Of a stretch of 64,000 nt of DNA, positions 27,659 to 36,633 are shown piece by piece. Location of the stretch: assembly GCF_007362775.1 (NCBI RefSeq), contig NZ_CP041692.1, positions 3,534,001 to 3,598,000 on the forward strand. Direction: 5' to 3'. The DNA comes from Microlunatus elymi. GTDB lineage: Bacteria > Actinomycetota > Actinomycetes > Propionibacteriales > Propionibacteriaceae. Under the pieces are notes generated by a model. That model saw only the letters and a list, made by a program, of their open reading frames with translations, was not told the origin of the DNA and searched no databases. Position 1 is the stretch's first letter; each line of letters starts with the position of its first letter. The position numbers and the translations under genes were made by a program.

Positions 27659-27868
27659 CCAGGTGCAACGATTCAGACGACCCCGCGCGAGCCGATCACA
27701 CCGTCGAGCCCAGGGCGCGCGTCCACCCGAATCACCCGATCGCGCCGTGCCCCGGGCCGGCGCGACCGACAACCCCGACGCCCCGGCGAGCGGGATGCCG
27801 CAGGAGCATCGACCAGCTGTACGGATCCGCCGTCGAGCACGGATCCGAGTCCGGAAGGACCCACAACG

Positions 27869-29788
27869 ATGTGGACTGTCCATCGTCCTCGGCCGCGACT
27901 GCTCGCCGCGGCCGTCACCTCGCTGATGCTGATCGCTCTCGCGGCCTGCAGCGGCGGAAGCACCCCCACCTCACATTCGAGTTCGCACACCAACTCGGGC
28001 GCGAACGTCAACGCCGCCTCGTCCAATCCGAGCAGCACCGCATTCCGCTGGGGCACCCGGGCCTGGGCGAGTTCGATCGCCAACAACCCGTACGCCCCCA
28101 ACCCGACGCCCGAGTACAACCTGTCGCTGCTCAGCCTGGGTGTCGTCTCGGACTGGAACCGGCCCGGCAAGAATCCGTACTTCCCCGAGCTCGCGCAGAG
28201 CTGGGACGTCGGCAAACACGCGATCACCTTCCACCTCCGCCCTGATGCCAAGTGGCAGGACGGGACGCCGCTGACCAGCAAGGACGTGATCACCAGCTTC
28301 CGAGCCGCCGGCGCCGACTACAACTCGGTCTGGGCCGCGATCACCTCGGTTTCCGCACCCGACCAGCACACGGTCACCGTCAACCTGCAGCCGTGGGAGG
28401 TCCCGCAGAATGCGCTGCTGCACCTGTTGCAGATCGTGATCGTCCCGAACAGCCAGTACGCGTCGCTGCTGCCCTCGTCCAACTTCGACCAGACCTTGAT
28501 CAACTACTGGAAGACGTACAAGATCCTGCAGCCGACCGCGGCCAGCATCGCCGCCGCCGGGAACAGCCCGGCCGGCAAGGTACTGGCGAAGGTCAGTCCC
28601 CAGTTGGTCAAGTTCAACCCGAAGACGATGCTCGGTGCCGGGCCGTACACGCTGAAGAGTGCCAACGTCAGCGGCATTCTCTATCAGAAGTGGAACGGCT
28701 TCTTCGACGCCGCCAAGATCACCGCACCGTACGTGCAGATCTATCCGATGAACACGGTGACCGAGTTCGGCGCGTTGAGCTCCGGCAGCATCGAGTTGGA
28801 GACCGACAACCAGTTCACCGATCCGCAGGCGGTGAAGTTGAACGCGCAGGGAAGCAACGCCCACTACGTGTTCATCCCTTCCCCGGTGCAGCAGGTGAGC
28901 CTGGTCTTCAGCTTCGACCACTACCCGTTCAACCTGCTCGCGGTCCGTCAGGCGCTGGCGTACTTGATCAACCGCGATGACCTGGTGAAGCGGGACATGG
29001 GCGGCACGCTGGTGCAGAACCCGGCGGCCGCGACACCCGACGGCATCAACGACTTCCTGGCCAAGCAGTACCTGACGCCGGCCCAGTTCGCCAAGCTCAA
29101 CCACTATCCGCACGACACCGCCAAGGCCACCTCACTGCTGAAGGGTGCCGGCTTCACCCTGCGCAACGGAAAGTGGTACACGCCGAAGGGTCAGCCGTTC
29201 AGCTTCACCATCTCCGAAGCCGCGGGCATCCCCTACTTCGACGAGGACGGCTTGATCATCGCCGGTTATCTGAAGGCCTTCGGCATGGACGTGAAGGTCG
29301 AGGACGTCGATCCCGGCACCTATCCGACCAAACAGGAGGCCGGCGACTTCGCGGTGTCCCAGTGGTGGATGGACTGGGGCCAGGGTCCGCCGATGGCCGA
29401 CTTCGCGGCCACCTTCGGCCTGCCGGCCACGCCGTCCTGGAACTACCCGATCGCCTACAGCGGCAGCGGACCCTGCAACTGCGGCATCGGCATCGGCCCG
29501 GACGCCAACGTGCCCGGTCTCGGCCACGTCAACATCGCCTCCGAACTCAACCGTGAGGTGAACGAGGCGACGCCGAACACCTGGGCCAAGTACACCTGGG
29601 CGTGGGCGCAATGGGTGAACCAGAACCTGCCGATCCTGCCGCTGTACAACAACGCCTTCCACGAGTCCTACTCGACCGTTCGCTACACCGACTTCCCGCC
29701 GGATTCGGCAAAGTGGCTGTGGACCGGCCTCACCGGCGCGGCCCAACCGGTGGAGTGGATGCAGGCGGGCTACCTGAAGTTGAAGTGA
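27869..29788 (+). CDS. ABC transporter solute-binding lipoprotein, family 5
   Basis: A 639-aa family-5 binding protein that captures the ligand outside the membrane. It begins with a basic signal peptide and a lipobox LIALAAC, then a Ser/Thr/Asn-rich linker of about 35 residues. The SBP_bac_5 signature region includes LSLGVVSDW and LRPDAKWQDGTPLTSKDVITSF. Length exceeds the usual 520-560 aa of peptide binders and is close to oligosaccharide binders of the same fold. GGAAGGA precedes the ATG. First gene of a five-gene importer operon. Confidence 0.92.
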   Translation: MWTVHRPRPRLLAAAVTSLMLIALAACSGGSTPTSHSSSHTNSGANVNAASSNPSSTAFRWGTRAWASSIANNPYAPNPTPEYNLSLLSLGVVSDWNRPGKNPYFPELAQSWDVGKHAITFHLRPDAKWQDGTPLTSKDVITSFRAAGADYNSVWAAITSVSAPDQHTVTVNLQPWEVPQNALLHLLQIVIVPNSQYASLLPSSNFDQTLINYWKTYKILQPTAASIAAAGNSPAGKVLAKVSPQLVKFNPKTMLGAGPYTLKSANVSGILYQKWNGFFDAAKITAPYVQIYPMNTVTEFGALSSGSIELETDNQFTDPQAVKLNAQGSNAHYVFIPSPVQQVSLVFSFDHYPFNLLAVRQALAYLINRDDLVKRDMGGTLVQNPAAATPDGINDFLAKQYLTPAQFAKLNHYPHDTAKATSLLKGAGFTLRNGKWYTPKGQPFSFTISEAAGIPYFDEDGLIIAGYLKAFGMDVKVEDVDPGTYPTKQEAGDFAVSQWWMDWGQGPPMADFAATFGLPATPSWNYPIAYSGSGPCNCGIGIGPDANVPGLGHVNIASELNREVNEATPNTWAKYTWAWAQWVNQNLPILPLYNNAFHESYSTVRYTDFPPDSAKWLWTGLTGAAQPVEWMQAGYLKLK

Positions 29789-29865
29789 TGCCTGGCTTCG
29801 CCGTCGGCCCGGTGCTGCTCGGCGCCGGGCCGGGAGCGAGCCCTCGACGCTGAGGAGGCCGAGGC

Positions 29866-30942
29866 GTGGTTGGTTATCTGGCACGACGCGTTCTGATGGC
29901 GTTCGTGACGATCTTCGTGATCGTCTCGCTGTCGTTCTACATGGTTCGGCTGATGCCCGGAAATCCCATGCAGTACTTGGAATTCCAGCTGGAGCAGCAG
30001 GGCAACACCGACCCGGAGCAGATCCGTCAACAGGTGCAGGCGATCTACGGCGTGATGCCGTCCGGTCCGCTGTGGCAGCAGTATCTGACCTACATCGGCA
30101 ACGTGTTCCGCGGCGACTTCGGCGTCTCGTTGCTCAATCCCGGTCAGAGTGTGGCGAGCATCGTGGTGAGCGCGTTGCCCTGGACCCTGCTGCTGGTGGG
30201 TACGTCGTTGCTGATCAGCTTCGGCATCGGCATGGTCGTGGGCCGCGCCATCGCCGCGCACCCGGACACCGTGTTCGCCCGGGTGATGACCGGTATCGTC
30301 TCCTTCCTGTCGGCGATCCCGCAGTATCTGGTGGCGATCGTGTTCATCTACCTGCTGGCCGACATCCACCACTTCTTCCCGATCACCGGCGCGTACTCCA
30401 ACAACACCACTCCCGGATTCAACTGGGGCTTCATCGCCAGCGTGATCTATCACGCGATCCTGCCGGTGACCAGTTATGTGGTGGTCTCGTTCGCGGCCTG
30501 GGCGCTGACCATGAAGGGCAGCGTGACCACGGTGCTCGGTGCCGATTACGTCCGGGCCGCCGAGGCCCGCGGTCTGGGTGATCGTCGGGTCACCCGTACG
30601 TACATCGGACGGAACGCGATGCTGCCGATGGTGACCAGTCTGGCGCTGTCGCTGGGCTACATGTTCGGCGGTTCGGTCTTCATCGAAACCTACTTTTCCT
30701 ATCCGGGCTTGGGATATCGGCTGATCTCGGCGGTGAACTCGCGGGACTACTCGCTGATGATGGGCTGTTTCATCCTGATCACCGTCGCCGTGGTCTTCGC
30801 CAATCTGATCGTCGATCTGATCTATCCGCTGGTGGACCCGCGGATCATCAGTCCGGCGTCGCGGCGGCGTACCAGACCAGCCGCTGCGGCAGCAGCGACC
30901 GACGTCGTCGACCTGGCCAATCCCGTGGCCACCAAGATGTAG
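29866..30942 (+). CDS. ABC transporter permease, DppB/OppB type
   Basis: A 358-aa inner-membrane permease with an N-terminal helix (RVLMAFVTIFVIVSLSFYMVRLMPG) and about five more. The coupling loop is EAARGLGDRRVTRTYIGRNAMLPM, the family EAA motif. A region of about 50 residues after the first helix faces outside. GTG start with GAGGAGG upstream. Pairs with the following permease to form the channel. Confidence 0.92.
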   Translation: MVGYLARRVLMAFVTIFVIVSLSFYMVRLMPGNPMQYLEFQLEQQGNTDPEQIRQQVQAIYGVMPSGPLWQQYLTYIGNVFRGDFGVSLLNPGQSVASIVVSALPWTLLLVGTSLLISFGIGMVVGRAIAAHPDTVFARVMTGIVSFLSAIPQYLVAIVFIYLLADIHHFFPITGAYSNNTTPGFNWGFIASVIYHAILPVTSYVVVSFAAWALTMKGSVTTVLGADYVRAAEARGLGDRRVTRTYIGRNAMLPMVTSLALSLGYMFGGSVFIETYFSYPGLGYRLISAVNSRDYSLMMGCFILITVAVVFANLIVDLIYPLVDPRIISPASRRRTRPAAAAAATDVVDLANPVATKM

Positions 30943-30951
30943 GCGGTCACG

Positions 30952-31800
30952 ATGGAATTCCTGAAGGACTTCTGGCGGATCCTGCGCGAGGACAAGTCGG
31001 CCCTGATGGGCGCGTTCATCGTCTGCGTCTATGTCGTGGTCGCGATCCTCGGTCCGATCGTCGCCCATATCCCGGACGTGCCCAGCGGGGAGGCCTACCT
31101 GTTGCCGTCCTGGAAGCATCCGCTGGGCACCGACTTCATCGGCAACGACACGTTGACCTCCTTGATCATCGGCACCCGTCCGGTGATCGAGGTCGGCATC
31201 GCCTCGGCCGTCATCGTGGTCTTCGTCGGCGTGGTCGTCGGCCTGTTCAGCGGCTACGTCGGCGGACCGCTCGACTACCTGATCATGCGCGTCACCGACA
31301 TCTTCCTGACCATCCCGGGGCTGCCGTTGATCATCGTCATCGCCAGCGTCGTCCACACCACCAGCCCCTGGGTGTTGGCGGTGATCTTGTCGGTGACCGC
31401 GTGGGCGGGGCTGGCTCGCGCCGTACGGTCTCAGGCGATGAGCCTGCGCACCTCGGACTTCATCGACGCGGCCAGGGTGCAGAACCTGTCGATGAACAAC
31501 ATGATCGGCCGGCAACTGCTGCCCAATGTCGGACCGTACGTGGCGATCCACTTCCTGCTCGCGGTCACCGGCGCCATCTATGCCGAGGTTGGTCTGTTCG
31601 TGCTCGGGGTTGCCCCGGTCAGCGGGACGAACTGGGGCATCATGATCAACCTGGCGATGAACCAGGGTGCGCTCTACACCAGCAAGAGCCTGCTGTATCT
31701 GCTGGCGCCGATGGCAGCGATCGTGTTGCTGCAGGTGGCTCTGGTGTTCTTTGCCCGGGCTCTGGACAAGCTGTTCAACCCCCGGCTCCGGGTGCAGTAG
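30952..31800 (+). CDS. ABC transporter permease, DppC/OppC type
   Basis: A 282-aa permease with six predicted helices. The N-terminal FWRILREDKSALMGAFIV and HPLGTDFIGNDTLTSLIIGT are typical of OppC-type proteins, and the EAA coupling loop is DFIDAARVQNLSMNNMIGRQLLPN. The gap to the preceding permease is 9 bases, and the next ATPase starts 2 bases after its stop. Confidence 0.92.
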   Translation: MEFLKDFWRILREDKSALMGAFIVCVYVVVAILGPIVAHIPDVPSGEAYLLPSWKHPLGTDFIGNDTLTSLIIGTRPVIEVGIASAVIVVFVGVVVGLFSGYVGGPLDYLIMRVTDIFLTIPGLPLIIVIASVVHTTSPWVLAVILSVTAWAGLARAVRSQAMSLRTSDFIDAARVQNLSMNNMIGRQLLPNVGPYVAIHFLLAVTGAIYAEVGLFVLGVAPVSGTNWGIMINLAMNQGALYTSKSLLYLLAPMAAIVLLQVALVFFARALDKLFNPRLRVQ

Positions 31801-31802
31801 CG

Positions 31803-32846
31803 ATGACCAGTCTGCGAAGTGCCGGGCCCAGCATGGATGCGCCGGCAGCGACCGACTCGCGATCGAAGATCATTCTCGAGATCGACCAGCTGAGCGTCGA
31901 CTTCGGAAAACTGCGCGCCGTCGATCGAGTCAGCCTCACCGTCCGCGAGGGCGACATCTGTGCCCTGGCAGGCGAATCCGGCTGCGGCAAGTCGACCCTG
32001 GCCTACTCGCTGCTGGGCATGGTCCCGCCTCCGGGTGTCGTGTCGTTCGGCCAGGTCAGGTATCGCGGCCAGGTCCTGACCGCGATGAGCTCTCGTGAAC
32101 TGGACCGGCTGCGTGCGGCGGACATCTCGATGGTGTTCCAGGCCGCGATGAACGCGTTCAACCCGGTGATCACCATCGGCAAGCAGGTCGAACACGTACT
32201 CCAGGCGCATCCGGACAGTTACCCGAATCGGCAGGAGGGCAGGGACTACTTCGAGTATCTGCTGAGATTGGTCCGGCTGGATCCGGCGACCGTCTGGAAC
32301 GGCTACGAGAGCCGACTCTCCGGCGGCATGAAACAGCGAGTCGCGATCGCCCTGGCGTTGCTGTTGCGGCCGTCGGTGCTGGTGCTGGACGAGCCGACGA
32401 CCGCGCTGGACATCCTCAGTCAGCGATTGGTGATCGACATCCTGAACGATCTGCATGCCGCCCTCGGGGTCACCATCGTGTTCATCACGCATGATCTTGC
32501 TCTGGTCGCCGAGCTGGCCGACCGGGTCGCGGTGATGTACGCGGGCCGGCTGGTCGAGACCGGGACCATCGACGAGATCTTCTACGCCGAACGGCGGCAT
32601 CCTTATGTGGACGCCCTGATCCGCGCCGTGCCGAGCGTCACCGGCGACATGGCCGCGATCAAGCCGATTCCCGGCCGAGTGCCGAATCTGGCCGAACTGC
32701 CCGTCGGCTGCCGGTTCGCGCCACGCTGCCCGCTGGTGCAGCAGCAGTGTCGCGAGGTCGACCCACCGCTGCTGGCCGACGCATCGGGGCATGCGATCGC
32801 CTGCCACGTGGTGAATGCGGAGCTGGCCGGAGGTGGATCCCGATGA
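31803..32846 (+). CDS. ABC transporter ATP-binding protein, DppD/OppD type
   Basis: A 347-aa nucleotide-binding subunit. Walker A is GESGCGKSTL, the signature is LSGGMKQRVAIALALLL, Walker B is VLVLDEPTTALD, and the switch His is in FITHDLALVAELADRVAVMYAG. The C-terminal oligopeptide-transporter domain carries the cysteine cluster CRFAPRCPLVQQQC. Start at the ATG just after the permease stop; the long open frame upstream is a shadow of the permease gene. Overlaps the next gene by 4 bases. Confidence 0.93.
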   Translation: MTSLRSAGPSMDAPAATDSRSKIILEIDQLSVDFGKLRAVDRVSLTVREGDICALAGESGCGKSTLAYSLLGMVPPPGVVSFGQVRYRGQVLTAMSSRELDRLRAADISMVFQAAMNAFNPVITIGKQVEHVLQAHPDSYPNRQEGRDYFEYLLRLVRLDPATVWNGYESRLSGGMKQRVAIALALLLRPSVLVLDEPTTALDILSQRLVIDILNDLHAALGVTIVFITHDLALVAELADRVAVMYAGRLVETGTIDEIFYAERRHPYVDALIRAVPSVTGDMAAIKPIPGRVPNLAELPVGCRFAPRCPLVQQQCREVDPPLLADASGHAIACHVVNAELAGGGSR

Positions 32847-33853
32847 GCCTGTTGGAGGTGTCGAAGCTGACCCACCGCTACCCGTCCAGCAGCAGCGAAC
32901 TGCCGGCGCTGAACGAGGTCTCGCTCGCCGTCGACGCGGACACGGTGACCGCCATCGTCGGCGAGTCCGGCTGTGGCAAAACGACCCTGGGTCGGGTTCT
33001 CAGCGGCCTGGTCAAACCGCTGGCCGGTCAGGTGTTGTACGACGGCCGAGATATCCACCAGCTGCCCCGGACCGACTGGGACGCCTATCGACGCAACGTG
33101 CAGATCGCCCAGCAGGACCCGTACTCGTCGCTGAATCCCGGCCTGAGCGTACGGGAAACGCTGCGGCCGGGTCTGTTGCGGCACCGGATCGTGCCTCGGC
33201 ACCAGGTGCCGTCGGAGATCCTGCGACTGCTCGAACTGGTCGGACTGGACGCGGATCCGAGGTTTCTGCGCCGCTTTCCGCATCAGTTGTCCGGCGGGCA
33301 GCGGCAACGGCTGGCCATCGCCCGCGCCGTCAGCTTGCGGCCGCAGCTGATCGTGGCCGACGAGCCGACCAGCATGCTGGACGTCTCCATTCGGGTCTCG
33401 GTGTTGGACCTGATGAAAAGGTTGCGGACCGAGCAGGGGTTGGCTTATGTGTTCATCAGCCACGACTTCGGCGTGGTCCGCTACATCGCCACCGGCGGCC
33501 GGATCGTGGTCATGTTCTTTGGCGAGGTGGTCGAGGAGGGGCCTGCCGAGGAAGTGATCCGCCGGCCCCAACACCCGTACAGCTATCTGCTGTTGGAATC
33601 GATCCCGGTGCCGGACCCCCGGACCGCGCGGCAGCGGCGGAGCGCGTCCGTCCGTGCCGTCGAGGAGCGAGTCGAGCAACCGCCGTCGGCCACCGGCTGC
33701 ATTTTCTCCAACCGATGTCCGTTTGTCGAGGACGCCTGTCGGGTTGCCCGGCCCGAACTGACCGAGGTCTCCCCCGGCCACCGGGCCGCGTGCTTGTTTC
33801 CCGAGCGAGTGCCACAACTACCGCAGGGACTGCAGGCCGACGTCACCGGGTGA
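32843..33853 (+). CDS. ABC transporter ATP-binding protein, DppF/OppF type
   Basis: The second nucleotide-binding subunit, 336 aa. Walker A GESGCGKTTL, signature LSGGQRQRLAIARAV, Walker B LIVADEPTSMLD, and C-terminal cysteines GCIFSNRCPFVEDAC. ATG overlaps the previous stop (ATGA), so the pair is translated together as a heterodimer. The substrate of the complete importer cannot be read from the genes; peptide, cello- or other oligosaccharide are all possible. Confidence 0.93.
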   Translation: MSLLEVSKLTHRYPSSSSELPALNEVSLAVDADTVTAIVGESGCGKTTLGRVLSGLVKPLAGQVLYDGRDIHQLPRTDWDAYRRNVQIAQQDPYSSLNPGLSVRETLRPGLLRHRIVPRHQVPSEILRLLELVGLDADPRFLRRFPHQLSGGQRQRLAIARAVSLRPQLIVADEPTSMLDVSIRVSVLDLMKRLRTEQGLAYVFISHDFGVVRYIATGGRIVVMFFGEVVEEGPAEEVIRRPQHPYSYLLLESIPVPDPRTARQRRSASVRAVEERVEQPPSATGCIFSNRCPFVEDACRVARPELTEVSPGHRAACLFPERVPQLPQGLQADVTG

Positions 33854-33877
33854 TCGGTCGCGGTTTTATGGGAGAGT

Positions 33878-34855
33878 TCAACGGCAGTGCTTGGTGGTGA
33901 AGTCGAGGACCGCGGCCGCGGCCTCCGCGTCGTAGTTCATGCCGACATGATCCCGGGTGTCGGCCGACGTACCGACCGAGGCATCCAGGTCCATCGGGTA
34001 CACGGGCGCAGCGCATTGACCGCCGGCGATGCGGAGCTGCAGCACTCCGGTGGCGGGTAGATCGATCGGCTTGCCCGGCCGCGACCCGGACGACGTGAAG
34101 GACGCCTTGATCACGTCCGGATCCTGCTGGGCGGTCACCTTCAGCAGTCGTACCGGCTGTGGCTGCCCGAATCCGACCCCGGGCTCGGTCGCCAGCCGCA
34201 CCCGAAGTGTCAGGACTCCGCCGGAGGTCGAGGTCCGCAGGGTCGTCAGCTTGATCGATCCGACCTTGAAGCAGCTCTGGAAATGCATGCCGGCGAAGGT
34301 GTTCTGGGCTGCGTCGGCGGCCGGCTGGGGAATCGTGATGGTGAGCCACTGTGCGGATCTGCCGGGCGCATGGGCGAGCAGCCGGAGCGTCGTCGGTCCG
34401 AGCACCTGTGGCACCCGACAATCCGGCGACAAGGAGTAGGGCACCTCGGTGACCTCGTTGCCGGCGATCGTCCGCGCCTTCTGCAGTCCCGGCGACAGGA
34501 CGTCGAAGCCGGGCCGCGAGAGCTGGGCTTGCTCGATGGTCACCGGCTCCGTGGCGGCGTTGCGGAGCCGGATCCCGACCGCGGCGCGGCGACCGTTGCT
34601 GGTCCAGAATTCACTCGGCATGTCGTAGAGAGCGGCGTCGATCCGTGGCTGATGTCGCCGCTGCTGGCTCATCCACAGGTACGTCCCACCGACTCCGAGC
34701 GCGAAAGCGGACACCGTGACCAGCAGCACCACGACCGCGAGGCGTCCCCGACGCCGCAGCCGTCGCACCAACGAGTCCTGCCAACCGCCGGAATCCAGTT
34801 GCTCGGGGTCACTGACCTGTGGCTCGCCCTGCTTCCCGACGTCCTCGTCATCCAC
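33878..34855 (-). CDS. Hypothetical single-pass membrane protein
   Basis: 325 aa: a charged cytosolic head (MDDEDVGKQGEPQVSDPEQ, then a basic VRRLRRRGR patch), one membrane helix at about residues 38-60 (LAVVVLLVTVSAFALGVGGTYLW), and a long outside domain rich in beta-type sequence (IRLRNAATEPVTIEQAQL, LTLRVRLATEP). The last residues contain a pair of cysteines (GQCAAP and KHCR). I do not recognise a family. It is convergent with the ABC operon and isolated, with a 770-base gene-poor stretch upstream. Confidence 0.65.
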   Translation of the reverse strand: MDDEDVGKQGEPQVSDPEQLDSGGWQDSLVRRLRRRGRLAVVVLLVTVSAFALGVGGTYLWMSQQRRHQPRIDAALYDMPSEFWTSNGRRAAVGIRLRNAATEPVTIEQAQLSRPGFDVLSPGLQKARTIAGNEVTEVPYSLSPDCRVPQVLGPTTLRLLAHAPGRSAQWLTITIPQPAADAAQNTFAGMHFQSCFKVGSIKLTTLRTSTSGGVLTLRVRLATEPGVGFGQPQPVRLLKVTAQQDPDVIKASFTSSGSRPGKPIDLPATGVLQLRIAGGQCAAPVYPMDLDASVGTSADTRDHVGMNYDAEAAAAVLDFTTKHCR

Positions 34856-35279
34856 GCGCGATCATCCCTCTCGGCACGTCCCGTCCGGCTTGGCTGGGAA
34901 CGTGATGTGCTCGCAGTCACTATCGCAGGTGCCGCGATTCTGGTCAGGACGAACCGACCGGGATCCCCCGACTTGCGACTGCTGGACGAACCCAACGCCA
35001 TCACGAAGTACGGACTCAACGGCGTGACCCAGTTGAACCCGCGGTGACTCAGGCTGCCTGCTGAGTTGTTGATTCGGTGACCATCGTCGCCGTGATCAGG
35101 TCCTTGGCGCCGGTGTAGCTGCCAAACACGGCACCGTACCTCGCACAGGGCCTGAGCTTGTCGAAGGGCCAGCGCGTGCGATAGTTTCACCGCGCATCGT
35201 CCGCCCATATCACAAGCCACTGACAACCAGATCGGCCCAGTTTTTCCTTACCTGCAATAGATTCCTCGTCCTAGACCTC
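34856..35279. other. Gene-poor stretch with coding remnants
   Basis: No intact gene is supported. On the minus strand a frame ends FGSYTGAKDLITATMVTES at about 35045-35135 and looks like a lost gene's C-terminus, but it has no start and abuts the palindromic repeat at 35151. Base composition is less GC-rich and less codon-structured than in neighbours. Confidence 0.4.
35151..35167. repeat. Dispersed palindromic repeat CCTGAGCTTGTCGAAGG, copy 1
   Basis: A 17-base sequence identical to copy 2 at 57393-57409, flanked here by GGG and GCC. The word CCTTCGACAAGCTCAGG is a widely distributed intergenic REP-like element in GC-rich bacteria. Confidence 0.75.
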
Positions 35280-35301
35280 GATCGAACACACTTGTTCGAT
35301 C
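35280..35301. promoter_or_regulatory. Inverted repeat GATCGAACA-cact-TGTTCGATC; possible broken SOS box
   Basis: Perfect 9-bp arms. Read as TCGAAC-N6-GTTCGA it is the actinobacterial LexA box with a spacer of 6 instead of 4; deleting one AC of the ACACAC run would restore TCGAAC-N4-GTTCGA. It directly precedes a -10 box and the remnant of an HNH endonuclease gene, a class often placed under LexA-like boxes. Confidence 0.45.
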
Positions 35302-35302
35302 T

Positions 35303-35308
35303 TAGGAT
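35303..35308 (+). promoter_or_regulatory. -10 box TAGGAT of the HNH endonuclease remnant
   Basis: TAGGAT plus 7 bases leads to the ATG at 35316, the leaderless layout of this genome, although the gene behind it is destroyed. Confidence 0.4.
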
Positions 35309-35315
35309 CAGGGGC

Positions 35316-35463
35316 ATGACCCCTGACGTGTTTGTTCCACCACAGCAACTTCGAAGCGATCGGCTGGCAATGCCGGATGATCGACGGACTCCCGTACTGG
35401 ATCCCACCCCGCTGGATCGACCATGATCAAAAACCCAGGCTCAACTACCGCATCCGAATACGC
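35316..35463 (+). pseudogene. Remnant of a DUF222/HNH endonuclease gene (start fused to C-terminus, frameshifted)
   Basis: The frame at 35335 encodes FHHSNFEAIGWQCRMIDG followed by LPYWIPPRWIDHDQKPRL, which matches the C-terminal HNH portion of DUF222-type endonucleases (HHxNF...GLPxWIPPxWIDPDQxP). The preserved ATG at 35316 lies only 19 bases upstream and in another frame. The gene (normally 400-500 codons) has therefore lost nearly all of its body, leaving promoter, start and tail. Not functional. Confidence 0.7.
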
Positions 35464-35621
35464 CACCATCTCGACAACCAGGCGCCGCCGGCGCTGACGG
35501 GCGCGCGTGGCAGCTGAGGTCGGCTTCACGGCCTTCCCTTCGACCACGCCGACGACCCGGAGTCGGCCGACAGCTCATGTGGGACCTCGCCGCACAGGCG
35601 CTCGGCGCCGGTATCGATGGG
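35464..35621. other. Intergenic stretch without recognisable genes
   Basis: Nothing supported between the endonuclease remnant and the end of the DinB-like gene. Confidence 0.5.
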
Positions 35622-36155
35622 TCAGGGCGGGTCGTTGCCGACCAGCCCGTCGATTGACTCGCGGATGATCGAGGTCTGGCCGGTGTGCAGCAGGTTCTCT
35701 TCCAGGATGTCGACCAGCCGTCGCCGGCGATTGACCACATAGCCGGGGTCGTCGGTGCATTCCCGGTCGAGACCACCATCGGCGACCAGCGCAGTCCACT
35801 CCTGCCGACAGCGAGCGATGGTGCCGTACCAAAGCTCGTACAGCGCTTCGGGCGACAGCTTCGGCGCCTCCCGCCATTCGGCGTCGTAATGCTCTTCCCC
35901 GTCGGCGCCGATCACCGGCGGTCCCGGCTCACGCCCGGCAGCGGCCGCCGTCCACTGTTCCTCGACCTTGGCCAGATGCACCATCGTGCCGGCGATTGTC
36001 ACGCCCGACGGCGGATGTTTGGTCCCCAACTGTTCACGGGTCAGTCCCCCGGACTTCCAAGCGAACTGTCGATGCACCCGGTCGAGAGCGAACAGCAGCA
36101 TCGCGCCCTCGACGCCGGTACGACAGTCCTCCAACGGAATGTCGGTGTAATCCAT
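35622..36155 (-). CDS. DinB family protein (DUF664-like)
   Basis: A 177-aa four-helix-bundle protein of the DinB/YfiT superfamily: DRVHRQFAWKSGGLTREQLGTKHPPSG, then TIAGTMVHLAKVEEQWTAAA with the first metal His, and ILEENLLHTGQTSIIRESIDG with the second His cluster. Members include bacillithiol- and mycothiol-dependent S-transferases and proteins of unknown role. The ATG at 36155 is 7 bases from a TAGTGT box; the upstream extension in the same frame is basic and non-coding in character. Confidence 0.85.
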   Translation of the reverse strand: MDYTDIPLEDCRTGVEGAMLLFALDRVHRQFAWKSGGLTREQLGTKHPPSGVTIAGTMVHLAKVEEQWTAAAAGREPGPPVIGADGEEHYDAEWREAPKLSPEALYELWYGTIARCRQEWTALVADGGLDRECTDDPGYVVNRRRRLVDILEENLLHTGQTSIIRESIDGLVGNDPP

Positions 36156-36162
36156 CTCGGCG

Positions 36163-36168
36163 ACACTA
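36163..36168 (-). promoter_or_regulatory. -10 box TAGTGT, leaderless DinB-like gene
   Basis: TAGTGT, 7 bases, ATG. The divergent gene at 36268 carries the identical hexamer 6 bases before its own ATG. Confidence 0.5.
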
Positions 36169-36255
36169 CTCCGGCCCCGCGTGGACCAACGTCCCTCACG
36201 CCGACCACGACCATGATCGAAGATCGACAGCCGACGATTGGCCACTCTGCAGCGT

Positions 36256-36261
36256 TAGTGT
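36256..36261 (+). promoter_or_regulatory. -10 box TAGTGT, leaderless small membrane protein gene
   Basis: TAGTGT, then tcatcc, then ATG. It forms a mirror arrangement with the promoter of the divergent DinB-like gene. Confidence 0.5.
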
Positions 36262-36267
36262 TCATCC

Positions 36268-36585
36268 ATGCTTCGCCGTGTCGCGCTCGGCTCCGGATTA
36301 GCCGCCGTGGTTGTGGCCGTGGGACTGATGGTCGCCCCGATCCGAGCCGATGGCGTTTCAGGAAACGCGATCGCACCCCGCTACAGCGACTTCGGCTGGT
36401 TCGCGTACGTGCCACTGCCTGAGCACCCGACTCTCGGCGATCTTCGCTCCGCAGGAGTTCATGTCCCACAAGATGCCGTCGCGAACCGCCGTCGAGGCGC
36501 TGCCGTCGTTGCCTCGGGCGGGTTGGTACTTCTGGCCGTTGCATTCGGAACTCGACGCTCGCGACGCCAACCCAGCTCCGAATAG
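36268..36585 (+). CDS. Small hypothetical membrane protein
   Basis: 105 aa with two hydrophobic segments (residues 7-24 and about 77-93), an external loop of about 50 residues containing YSDFGWFAYVPLPEHPTLGDL, and a basic C-terminus TRRSRRQPSSE. The first segment could be a signal anchor. No family recognised. Start supported by a leaderless-type promoter. Confidence 0.65.
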   Translation: MLRRVALGSGLAAVVVAVGLMVAPIRADGVSGNAIAPRYSDFGWFAYVPLPEHPTLGDLRSAGVHVPQDAVANRRRGAAVVASGGLVLLAVAFGTRRSRRQPSSE

Positions 36586-36633
36586 GGACCCGCCGAGGGA
36601 GGCGTACATCCCGCCGGCGGGCACCCTCACCGG

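Noticed and set aside
31401-31802. N-terminal extension of the first ABC ATPase
   Set aside because: The extension overlaps the permease gene in another frame; the ATG at 31803 gives the normal family start.
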